A stretch of DNA of 43,631 bases from a virus: positions 1-43,631 of the IMG/VR virus record IMGVR_UViG_3300008462_000474; one strand, 5' to 3'. This document shows positions 32,301-38,701 of this stretch, in pieces (within the stretch, counting starts at the first letter, position 1; every line of letters begins with the position of its first letter). A program made the position numbers and the translations under genes. The notes beneath the pieces are model-generated. The model was given only the letters and a program-made list of their open reading frames with translations, was not told the DNA's origin and searched no databases.

Positions 32301-34759
32301 GCCCGCAAGGTACTACTGGTACGCAAGGTACTACTGGTACATCTGGCTATAGTGGTATATCAGGTTATTCGGGCCCGCAAGGTACTACTGGTACGCAAGG
32401 TACTACTGGTACATCAGGGTTTAGTGGTATATCGGGATACTCAGGTATATCAGGTTATTCGGGCCCGCAAGGCACAACCGGTACTCAGGGTACTACTGGC
32501 ACTTCAGGCTTTAGTGGTATATCTGGCTATTCAGGCATATCAGGGTATAGTGGCCCACAAGGCACTACTGGCGCACAAGGCGTAACCGGCACTCAGGGTA
32601 CTACTGGTACTTCAGGCTTTAGCGGTATATCTGGATATTCTGGACCGCAAGGTACTACTGGCGCACAAGGCGTAACCGGCACTCAGGGCACTACTGGTAC
32701 ATCAGGGTTTAGCGGTATATCAGGATATTCTGGCCCACAAGGTACTACTGGCACTCAAGGCACTACTGGCACTTCAGGCTTTAGCGGTATAAGTGGTTAT
32801 AGCGGTATATCTGGCTACTCTGGCCCACAAGGTACTACTGGCACGCAAGGCACTACTGGTACATCAGGGTTTAGCGGTATATCAGGATATTCTGGCCCAC
32901 AAGGTACTACTGGTACGCAAGGCACTACTGGCACTTCAGGCTTTAGCGGTATAAGTGGTTATAGCGGTATATCTGGCTACTCTGGCCCACAAGGTACTAC
33001 TGGCACTCAGGGTACTACTGGTACTTCAGGCTTTAGCGGTATATCAGGATATTCTGGCCCACAAGGTACTACTGGTACGCAAGGCACTACTGGTACGCAA
33101 GGTACTACTGGCACTTCAGGCTTTAGTGGTATAAGTGGTTATAGCGGTATATCTGGCTACTCTGGCCCACAAGGTACTACTGGCACTCAGGGTACTACTG
33201 GCACTCAGGGTACTACTGGTGCCCAAGGTATTACAGGCACGCAAGGCACTACTGGTACATCAGGGTTTAGCGGTATATCAGGATATTCTGGCCCACAAGG
33301 TACTACTGGCACTCAAGGCACTACTGGCACTTCAGGCTTTAGTGGTATATCTGGCTATTCCGGTGTTAAAGGTGCAACCGGCTCTCAAGGAGCAACTGGC
33401 GCACAAGGTACTACTGGCACTCAAGGCACTACTGGCACATCAGGCTTTAGTGGTATATCTGGTTATTCTGGCCCACAAGGTACTACTGGCGCTCAAGGCA
33501 CTACTGGCACTACTGGTGCCCAAGGTATTACCGGGACCCAAGGCACTACTGGCACTTCAGGCTTTAGCGGTATAAGTGGTTATAGCGGTATATCTGGCTA
33601 TTCCGGTGCAAAAGGTGCAACCGGCTCTCAAGGAGCAACTGGCGCGCAAGGCACTACTGGCACTACCGGTACCCAAGGCACTACTGGTGCCCAAGGCACA
33701 ACCGGCACTCAAGGTACTACTGGTACTTCAGGCTTTAGCGGCATAAGTGGTTACTCAGGTGTTTCTGGCTATTCCGGTGCAAAAGGTGCAACCGGCTCTC
33801 AAGGAGCAACTGGCGCGCAAGGCACTACTGGCACTACCGGTACCCAAGGCACAACTGGCGCACAAGGCACAACCGGCACTACCGGTACCCAAGGCACTAC
33901 TGGCGCACAAGGCACAACCGGCACTCAGGGTACTACTGGTACTTCAGGCTTCAGCGGTATAAGTGGTTATAGCGGTATATCTGGCTATTCTGGTGCCAAA
34001 GGTGCAACTGGCTCTCAAGGAGCAACTGGCGCGCAAGGCACTACCGGCACTACCGGTACCCAAGGCACAACTGGCGCACAAGGCGCAACCGGCACTCAGG
34101 GTACTACTGGTACATCGGGCTTTAGCGGTATATCTGGCTATTCTGGCGCCAAAGGCACAACTGGATCTCAAGGTGCGACCGGCACCCAAGGTAATACTGG
34201 CGCCCAAGGCACTACCGGTACCCAAGGTATAACTGGTACATCGGGCTTTAGCGGTATTTCAGGTTACTCTGGTGCATTTGCGGGCACTGGTACAACAAAT
34301 TATGTAGCTAAGTTTACTGGTGCAAGTTCATTAGGTAATAGTCAGATATTTGATAACGGTACAAACGTCGGTATTGGTACTCAAAGTGCCGCTTATAAAT
34401 TAGAAGTCAGTGGTTCATTTGCTGCAACTACTAAGTCTTTCGTAATTGATCACCCAACTAAGCCTGGTAAGAAATTAGTATACGGTGTTATAGAAGGCCC
34501 TGAGCATTCGGTCTTTATACGTGGTAAAACCACTACAAATGTAATACCTTTACCAGAGTATTGGTTTAATTTAGTAGACGAAGAAACAATTACCGTTCAA
34601 CTCACACCTATAGGCGCATTTCAAAAGCTTGTAGTCTTAGAAGCAAATAGTAGACAAGTCACTATTAAGAATGATAGTATGCTTGACTCTCTAATTGATT
34701 GCTACTTCTTCATACAAGCAGAACGTAAAGACATACCAAAATTAGTAACGGAGGTGTAA
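29396..34759 (+). CDS. Giant collagen-like fiber protein with SGFSG/QGTTG rods
   Basis: A 1787-residue fiber. Residues 1-108 are a globular N-terminus ending in a beta stretch (AVDVNGDVNVTGEFRKNGE) typical of fiber shafts. Residues 109-451 are a Gly-X-Ser rod. About 452-632 is a beta-rich domain (WVFDTYYSLAGLG, then DRLAIITKAS, HYLGADHYSAVRTG) related to one in the 24604 fiber. About 633-1626 is a second rod that changes from GYS/GIS triplets to modules of [19 protein letters not shown]. The end (SFVIDHPTKPGKKLVYGVIE, then GPEHSVFIRGKT) is a tip domain often found at the end of phage and bacterial surface fibers. Long identical DNA repeats suggest length variation. Probable trimeric adhesin. 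Confidence 0.88.
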   Translation: MATYNQPQLISDRVQVIPPLSADSARYQFLNLKNAEPNLGVPLSASAGANYIPISNDSGVRSFTTNNSIVLSGDKVGFGKLPVYAVDVNGDVNVTGEFRKNGEIVSVSGYSGYSGISGYSGFSGISGYSGYSGVSGYSGYSGISGYSGYSGISGYSGYSGISGYSGYSGISGYSGYSGISGYSGYSGISGYSGYSGISGYSGYSGISGYSGYSGISGYSGYSGISGYSGYSGADGISGYSGISGYSGISGYSGISGYSGYSGISGYSGISGYSGYSGADGISGYSGISGYSGISGYSGISGYSGYSGISGYSGISGYSGYSGIIGESGTSGYSGISGYSGISGYSGYSGISGYSGESGYSGISGYSGISGYSGYSGTSGYSGYSGVSGYSGISGYSGISGYSGVSGYSGYSGISGYSGDAGTSGYSGGVGQSGYSGISGYSGASGFSGFSGAPAVGVVYYPTTSAADIANFNYYDVVPQSGAETTSTTFIAITDNYKTVISNITLTGEPGTTSIPVGTWVFDTYYSLAGLGLGLGKVVNLAFEILKYNGSTLTSLFTAYNDGAITTNVASGSPASLLTEYVISTPIALDATDRLAIITKASTNDTNTIQFNFHYLGADHYSAVRTGIYRGAVGTSGFSGYSGISGYSGISGYSGPSGYSGGSGYSGYSGISGYSGTSGYSGISGYSGPQGTVGTQGPTGTSGYSGISGYSGPQGAIGTSGYSGISGFSGISGYSGYSGIPGDSGTSGYSGISGYSGISGFSGISGYSGYSGISGFSGISGYSGYSGISGYSGPQGTAGAQGTTGTQGITGTSGFSGVSGYSGLSGYSGYSGISGFSGPQGTTGTSGFSGISGYSGISGFSGPQGTTGTQGTTGTSGYSGISGYSGISGYSGPQGTTGTQGTTGTSGFSGISGYSGISGYSGPQGTTGTSGFSGISGYSGISGYSGPQGTTGTQGTTGTSGYSGISGYSGPQGTTGTQGTTGTSGYSGISGYSGPQGTTGTQGTTGTSGFSGISGYSGISGYSGPQGTTGTQGTTGTSGFSGISGYSGISGYSGPQGTTGAQGVTGTQGTTGTSGFSGISGYSGPQGTTGAQGVTGTQGTTGTSGFSGISGYSGPQGTTGTQGTTGTSGFSGISGYSGISGYSGPQGTTGTQGTTGTSGFSGISGYSGPQGTTGTQGTTGTSGFSGISGYSGISGYSGPQGTTGTQGTTGTSGFSGISGYSGPQGTTGTQGTTGTQGTTGTSGFSGISGYSGISGYSGPQGTTGTQGTTGTQGTTGAQGITGTQGTTGTSGFSGISGYSGPQGTTGTQGTTGTSGFSGISGYSGVKGATGSQGATGAQGTTGTQGTTGTSGFSGISGYSGPQGTTGAQGTTGTTGAQGITGTQGTTGTSGFSGISGYSGISGYSGAKGATGSQGATGAQGTTGTTGTQGTTGAQGTTGTQGTTGTSGFSGISGYSGVSGYSGAKGATGSQGATGAQGTTGTTGTQGTTGAQGTTGTTGTQGTTGAQGTTGTQGTTGTSGFSGISGYSGISGYSGAKGATGSQGATGAQGTTGTTGTQGTTGAQGATGTQGTTGTSGFSGISGYSGAKGTTGSQGATGTQGNTGAQGTTGTQGITGTSGFSGISGYSGAFAGTGTTNYVAKFTGASSLGNSQIFDNGTNVGIGTQSAAYKLEVSGSFAATTKSFVIDHPTKPGKKLVYGVIEGPEHSVFIRGKTTTNVIPLPEYWFNLVDEETITVQLTPIGAFQKLVVLEANSRQVTIKNDSMLDSLIDCYFFIQAERKDIPKLVTEV
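29720..30748 (+). repeat. Gly-X-Ser repeat block with near-identical 54-base units
   Basis: Triplet-coded rod. Between about 29820 and 30090 an 18-residue (54-base) unit with the pattern [18 protein letters not shown] recurs with nearly identical DNA. GADGIS spacers follow later. Confidence 0.93.
31292..34273 (+). repeat. Collagen-like repeat block, [13 protein letters not shown] modules
   Basis: About 990 residues of Gly triplets. Modules such as [19 protein letters not shown] alternate with SGISGYSG. From 33360 on, a [16 protein letters not shown] variant appears. Many copies are near identical at the DNA level. Confidence 0.93.
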
Positions 34760-34760
34760 C

Positions 34761-35456
34761 ATGGCAACAAACTATTCTCCAAGAGTAGTAACCGATGGCT
34801 TAGTGATGTGTTTAGATGCTGGTAATCAAAAAAGCTATTCAGGATCTGGTACTGCTTGGAATGATTTAAGCTTTACAGGTAACAATGCAACTTTAGTTAA
34901 TGGACCGACTTACAGTGGTGCAAATGGCGGAGCAATTACTACTGATACTGTTGATGATTATATTTCAGTTAATAATAGCTCTTCTTTACAATTAACAACT
35001 GGCTTTACAGTTGGTATGTGGGTTAAGTTTAATAATGCTATAGGGGTATCTTACAAAAATCTTATAGGAAAACCTACATATACTAAGTACGGAATAATTA
35101 TTGAGTGGTATGGTAATAATCCGTTATTACCAGATTTTATTTCAACAGGAGGCGCAAGAAATACTGGACCCGGGCTACTTTATCCTTCATTAACTAATTG
35201 GAATTATGTAGTACACTCTTACGATAAAAACGGAGGCGCCAATAACCAACGATTTCATGTATGGCATTCAGGAACATATACCAGCGCATATGCTACGCCC
35301 GGTGCGCTTAATATAGAAACATCGACAGACCCTCTTTATATAGGAGGAGCCGGAGCTGGTTTAACAATAAGTTGCGTGTGGGTTTATAATCGTGGTATAA
35401 CTAATAATGAAGTACTACAAAATTACAACGCAACTAGATCTCGCTTTGGATTATAA
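34761..35456 (+). CDS. LamG / concanavalin-like lectin-fold protein 1
   Basis: A 231-residue protein of the phage LamG (jelly-roll) type. The N-terminal signature is PRVVTDGLVMCLDAGNQKSY with SGSGTAWNDL, followed by the domain strands TDTVDDYISVNNSS, FTVGMWVKFNN and ISCVWVYNRGI, and the typical end NNEVLQNYNATRSRFGL. It has a good Shine-Dalgarno site (GGAGG) and starts 1 base after the stop of the giant fiber, so it is translated from the same mRNA. LamG folds bind sugars or act as fiber tips, so a receptor-binding or decoration role is likely. It is the first of five related genes. Confidence 0.82.
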   Translation: MATNYSPRVVTDGLVMCLDAGNQKSYSGSGTAWNDLSFTGNNATLVNGPTYSGANGGAITTDTVDDYISVNNSSSLQLTTGFTVGMWVKFNNAIGVSYKNLIGKPTYTKYGIIIEWYGNNPLLPDFISTGGARNTGPGLLYPSLTNWNYVVHSYDKNGGANNQRFHVWHSGTYTSAYATPGALNIETSTDPLYIGGAGAGLTISCVWVYNRGITNNEVLQNYNATRSRFGL

Positions 35457-35459
35457 TTT

Positions 35460-35729
35460 ATGTACAGCGCTCGTGAATTCATGATAATAAATTCTTCTCA
35501 AATCAGCGCTGTTGATTTTGAGCAAGTTTTAGAAACATCTCCAGAAACTTTAAGGTATTCTGTTGACAAATCACTAACCCTTTTTAAATGGGACAATAAT
35601 AAAACTAATGGTATCCCTTCAAGTATTGCTAATATACCTAGCGAGTATAAACAAGGGCCTTATAACTACGAAGAAATGATGATAGAGTTAAACTCTCCTG
35701 TCTGGACCCAGCCTACATCAGGTATATAA
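35460..35729 (+). CDS. Small protein in LamG cassette (fiber-associated, unknown)
   Basis: An 89-residue acidic protein; an alternative start at 35481 would give MIINSSQISAVDFEQV. Features: VDFEQVLETSPETLRYSVDKS, a LFKWDNN strand, PSEYKQGPYNYEEMMIEL and a closing Trp (SPVWTQP). Small genes with this kind of Tyr-x-x-Glu-Glu-Met helix and final Trp commonly neighbour fiber genes in T4-like phages, but the function is unknown. It could be a fiber assembly helper. Its stop TAA is the first half of the promoter-like motif of the next LamG gene. Confidence 0.65.
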   Translation: MYSAREFMIINSSQISAVDFEQVLETSPETLRYSVDKSLTLFKWDNNKTNGIPSSIANIPSEYKQGPYNYEEMMIELNSPVWTQPTSGI

Positions 35730-35732
35730 GTA
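35727..35732 (+). promoter_or_regulatory. Late-promoter-like motif TAAGTA
   Basis: Preceded by A; exactly 5 bases before the ATG at 35738. Its TAA is the stop codon of the small gene before it. Confidence 0.58.
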
Positions 35733-35737
35733 ATAAT

Positions 35738-36439
35738 ATGGGGTATAATAACGGACCAAAAATAGTAACAGATCGTTTAGGGCTGTATATTGACTCGGGT
35801 AATATTAAAAGCTATTCGGGAACTGGTACAGTATGGAATGATATGACTAATAACGGGTTAAATTTTTCTGGGTCTGCTTCTTATATAACCCCGTTAAGCG
35901 GAGCATCTGCTGGCTATACCTGGTCGACCGGGACGACAAATTTATTAGACACCGATCAACATTCAATATTTTTTAGAATACGGTTTAATTCTACTGCTGG
36001 TAATTCAACTGGTACTACTGGAAGCTGGGAAAAAATATTTACTTATGCTCCGGCTACAACTGATAGAAGCCCGGGGGTATGGAGATGGCCAAGTAATAGA
36101 TGGATACACTGGAGATACGATCCAGGCAATACCGGTTGCGATTTTGGGTATAATAGTATTACTTTAGATTCTAATAGTGAGTTTCCGTTAAACACGTGGT
36201 TTTATATAGGGGTAACTAAAAATGCAAATGAAACAATAAATTATGTTAACGGGAAACGAATAGGGGCACAGTACCCGACTAGCAATAAAACATCTGGTTC
36301 GTCGCCAATTTATATATTTGAATATTACACTAATCCGTTATGTAATGTTGATAATATGTTTATATACAATAAAGTTTTAACTGATTCAGAAGTATTACAA
36401 AACTACAACGCATTAAAAGGAAGGCTTGGTTTACCGTGA
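35738..36439 (+). CDS. LamG / concanavalin-like lectin-fold protein 2
   Basis: A 233-residue LamG paralogue. It starts NNGPKIVTDRLGLYIDSGNI (KSYSGTGTVWNDM follows), continues with strands HSIFFRIRFNS, NTWFYIGVTKNANETINYVN and SPIYIFEYYT, and ends EVLQNYNALKGRLGLP. It begins a new transcription unit in the middle of the cassette. The codons for its LKGR end form an AAAGGAAGG site 11 bases before the GTG of the next gene, and the genes overlap by 4 bases (GTGA). The core differs from the other members mainly in the middle loops, as expected if binding specificity varies. Confidence 0.82.
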   Translation: MGYNNGPKIVTDRLGLYIDSGNIKSYSGTGTVWNDMTNNGLNFSGSASYITPLSGASAGYTWSTGTTNLLDTDQHSIFFRIRFNSTAGNSTGTTGSWEKIFTYAPATTDRSPGVWRWPSNRWIHWRYDPGNTGCDFGYNSITLDSNSEFPLNTWFYIGVTKNANETINYVNGKRIGAQYPTSNKTSGSSPIYIFEYYTNPLCNVDNMFIYNKVLTDSEVLQNYNALKGRLGLP

Positions 36440-37143
36440 GTATATTTGGAGGGCCTAAAGTTGTTACTGACAATTTAATACTTTGCTTGGATGCAGGTAA
36501 TAAAAAAAGCTATCCTGGTTCTGGTACTGTATGGTACGATTTAACTCCAAACAATAATAATTTTAATATAATTGCTACCGCATATAATGCAGCAGGTTAT
36601 ATGGACTTTAACGGGGCATACGGTTGTGCTAAAAATAGTACAGATATATCTTTATCCGATGCTACTGGTGTAACGTATCATATTGTTACTCGAGTTAAAA
36701 ATTCGACTGCTGAATGGAGAACTCTTACTCGCTCCTACGATGCCGATCACCAAGTCATTATAGAAAGCGGCGGTTGGAATATAGGTATGTATGATAATAA
36801 TGGTGCCGGGTTCTTAGGTACAGGTTTTTCCCAGCAAAATTTACCAGGCAACGGCACTACCACCTGGATACAAATATACTGGAGGTGGCAGTCCTCTTCT
36901 CCGTATTATCAATTTAGTTACAATGACTCTCCTACAGTAACTAGAGGTACCATTGCTGACGCTAATTCTAGATACAATAGAGGTTTTGGATCTTTAGGGG
37001 CTTATCATAATGGTAGTACTGACCCTGCTAATTCGTCTCAGTACTGGGGAGATATAGCATACTTTGCGGCTTATAATAGGTTTTTAAATAATTCAGAACT
37101 ACTTCAAAATTATAATGCATTAAAAGGAAGGTTTAAACTATGA
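36436..37143 (+). CDS. LamG / concanavalin-like lectin-fold protein 3 (GTG start)
   Basis: A 235-residue LamG paralogue with a GTG start overlapping the previous stop. Opening: GGPKVVTDNLILCLDAGNKK, then SYPGSGTVWYDL. Domain strands: VTYHIVTRVKNSTAEWRTL, QVIIESGGWNIGMYDN and TTWIQIYWRWQSSSPYYQFS. It ends ELLQNYNALKGRFKL. The AAAGGAAGG codons of the LKGR end lie 8 bases before the ATG of the next small gene (ATGA overlap). GTG with a strong upstream Shine-Dalgarno site indicates that translation depends on coupling. Confidence 0.8.
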   Translation: MSIFGGPKVVTDNLILCLDAGNKKSYPGSGTVWYDLTPNNNNFNIIATAYNAAGYMDFNGAYGCAKNSTDISLSDATGVTYHIVTRVKNSTAEWRTLTRSYDADHQVIIESGGWNIGMYDNNGAGFLGTGFSQQNLPGNGTTTWIQIYWRWQSSSPYYQFSYNDSPTVTRGTIADANSRYNRGFGSLGAYHNGSTDPANSSQYWGDIAYFAAYNRFLNNSELLQNYNALKGRFKL

Positions 37144-37331
37144 CCACTAAAGCAGACGTAAAACAGATGTGCGATGCAATAATTGGACAGTTATTCTGGT
37201 TAGATACTGAACCAGATAGCGAACTGATACAGCAAATGAAAATATATCGTCAAAGTTTAATTAATTACCCCAACACCTATGTAGAAGGTACTATGACTAT
37301 ATTCCCTTTAGACCCTAGAATAAAAATATGA
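37140..37331 (+). CDS. Small tail assembly chaperone-like protein
   Basis: A 63-residue protein. The helix IIGQLFWLDTEPDSELIQQM, then KIYRQSLINYPN, resembles the Trp...Trp/Tyr-Arg-Gln-x-Leu-x-x-x-Pro pattern of phage tail assembly chaperones (Phage_tail_APC / fiber assembly type), and it ends in a short Pro-rich strand. It overlaps both neighbours by 4 bases, so it is locked into the LamG cassette. A role in folding or attaching the LamG proteins is reasonable. The match is short and unproven. Confidence 0.6.
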   Translation: MTTKADVKQMCDAIIGQLFWLDTEPDSELIQQMKIYRQSLINYPNTYVEGTMTIFPLDPRIKI

Positions 37332-37972
37332 GTATAGCCGGCGGCCCAAAAATAGTTACAGATGGCCTAGTACTATACTGGGATATGGCTGAACCTGACT
37401 GCTACCCGGGGTCCGGTACTACTATATACGATTTATGTCGTAATTATGACGGCACTCTTTTTAATTCTCCTACTTTTTCAAGAGCTAACGGTGGTATATT
37501 AACATTTAATGGTAGTAGTAGTTATGTAACTGGTACCACTGCTAATTTTTCTACTACAAATTGCACGGTCATGGGTGCTGCAAAATATAACGGGTCGAAT
37601 GGCCGTATGATAAACGGCGCCAACAATAACTGGTTGATGGGCCATTGGGGTAATTCAGTAGGTAATTTTTACGCAGAAGGCTGGATAACCGGGGTGGGGG
37701 CCGGTGGTACCGATAATAACTGGAAAATATATACTACTTTAAATAATTATAGTTCTGATTCTTGGGGATTTTATATTAATGGTGCTCCAAATACTTTGGC
37801 CAGCACAGGCGGATCTCAGGGACCGAACGGTATTGCTATAGCAAGATATAACCCAGGAGCTACAGAATACTCAGATGGCAGCTTTTCTTTTTTAATGATT
37901 TACAATAGACTATTAAATGCATCTGAAATATTACAAAATTATAACGCTTTAAAAGGACGGTTTAATATATGA
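37328..37972 (+). CDS. LamG / concanavalin-like lectin-fold protein 4 (divergent)
   Basis: A 214-residue LamG protein, the shortest and most diverged of the set. The opening motif is GGPKIVTDGLVLYWDMAEPD (CYPGSGTTIYDL follows), with DMAEPD where the others have DAGNxK. Strands: GGILTFNGSSSYVTG, CTVMGAAKYNG and DSWGFYINGAPN, and it ends EILQNYNALKGRFNI. The AAAGGACGG codons of the LKGR end lie 8 bases before the next ATG, with a 4-base overlap. No separate promoter-like motif. Confidence 0.8.
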   Translation: MSIAGGPKIVTDGLVLYWDMAEPDCYPGSGTTIYDLCRNYDGTLFNSPTFSRANGGILTFNGSSSYVTGTTANFSTTNCTVMGAAKYNGSNGRMINGANNNWLMGHWGNSVGNFYAEGWITGVGAGGTDNNWKIYTTLNNYSSDSWGFYINGAPNTLASTGGSQGPNGIAIARYNPGATEYSDGSFSFLMIYNRLLNASEILQNYNALKGRFNI

Positions 37973-38685
37973 GTTACAATAACGGACCTAAAATAGTTAC
38001 CGATAATTTAGTGTTATATTTAGATGCAGGTAACACTAAAAGCTATCCTCAGCCAAATGAAGCCTGGGTAGATTTAAGTAATAGCGGTAACAATGCTAAC
38101 GGCGCCGGCTTTCCCGGCGCCAGTAGCCCGGTATTTTCTACTGATGGTAAAGGTTGTTTTGATTTCAGCGGGACTACAGGGGGTAGCGCAGCTGCAGCCT
38201 CAACAGGTTTTACGTTTGCTTCTAATATGGTACCTACTACAGGTAACTTTACTTTTGAATGCTGGATTAAAAACCCGCCCGCGGCAGGTCAGACAGGTTT
38301 GTTTAGTAATGCTAGTGGCGGGGATGGGTATAGATTTGGACCTGGGTATGATGGTACATATGTGCTAATAGGTCCAAATTATACAGAATTCAGTATATCT
38401 TGGAATGGCAATTTAAATTCAGCTTTATGGTACCATGTAGTAACAACGTGGGACAGAACTAGTGCGTATAGAATTAATGCCTTTTTAAACGGGGTTTATA
38501 AAAATTATGGTAGTATTCCAACAACTCAAACTGCTATGCAAAATGGTGCACCAGGTATAGTAAGAAGCCCTTGTTGTGGGGTTTATACCGGCAAATTAGC
38601 TATATTTAAAGTGTATACTAGAATTCTTAATGATAGGGAAATCCTCCAAAATTACAATGCAACTAAGTCGCGATTTGGACTCTAA
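37969..38685 (+). CDS. LamG / concanavalin-like lectin-fold protein 5
   Basis: A 238-residue LamG protein, last of the cassette. It starts NNGPKIVTDNLVLYLDAGNT (KSYPQPNEAWVDL follows), with a well-formed jelly-roll: NFTFECWIKNPPAAGQ, LWYHVVTTWDRTSAYRINAF, GKLAIFKVYTRIL. It ends EILQNYNATKSRFGL. Unlike members 2 to 4 its end lacks the Shine-Dalgarno-forming LKGR codons, and the next gene has its own late-promoter-like motif instead. A GC-rich hairpin lies at 38101-38121 within the gene. Confidence 0.83.
   Translation: MSYNNGPKIVTDNLVLYLDAGNTKSYPQPNEAWVDLSNSGNNANGAGFPGASSPVFSTDGKGCFDFSGTTGGSAAAASTGFTFASNMVPTTGNFTFECWIKNPPAAGQTGLFSNASGGDGYRFGPGYDGTYVLIGPNYTEFSISWNGNLNSALWYHVVTTWDRTSAYRINAFLNGVYKNYGSIPTTQTAMQNGAPGIVRSPCCGVYTGKLAIFKVYTRILNDREILQNYNATKSRFGL
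38101..38121. other. GC-rich hairpin inside the LamG 5 gene
   Basis: Perfect stem GGCGCCGG / CCGGCGCC with a 5-base loop, in otherwise AT-rich coding DNA. No T run follows, so it is not a standard terminator. Confidence 0.6.
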
Positions 38686-38689
38686 ACTA

Positions 38690-38695
38690 TAAATA
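38690..38695 (+). promoter_or_regulatory. Late-promoter-like motif, full TATAAATA
   Basis: TATAAATA at 38688-38695 equals the T4 late promoter octamer. The ATG at 38702 follows after 6 bases, so a T4-like start site would lie 1 base before the AUG. Confidence 0.65.
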
Positions 38696-38701
38696 TATAC
38701 A

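Noticed and set aside
29718-34232. Long overlapping frames with Val/Leu/Ala-rich or Ser/Thr-rich translations inside the fiber repeats, both strands
   Set aside because: They are shadows of the Gly-triplet repeats; repeat DNA without stops in one frame often lacks them in others. None has a start signal of its own.
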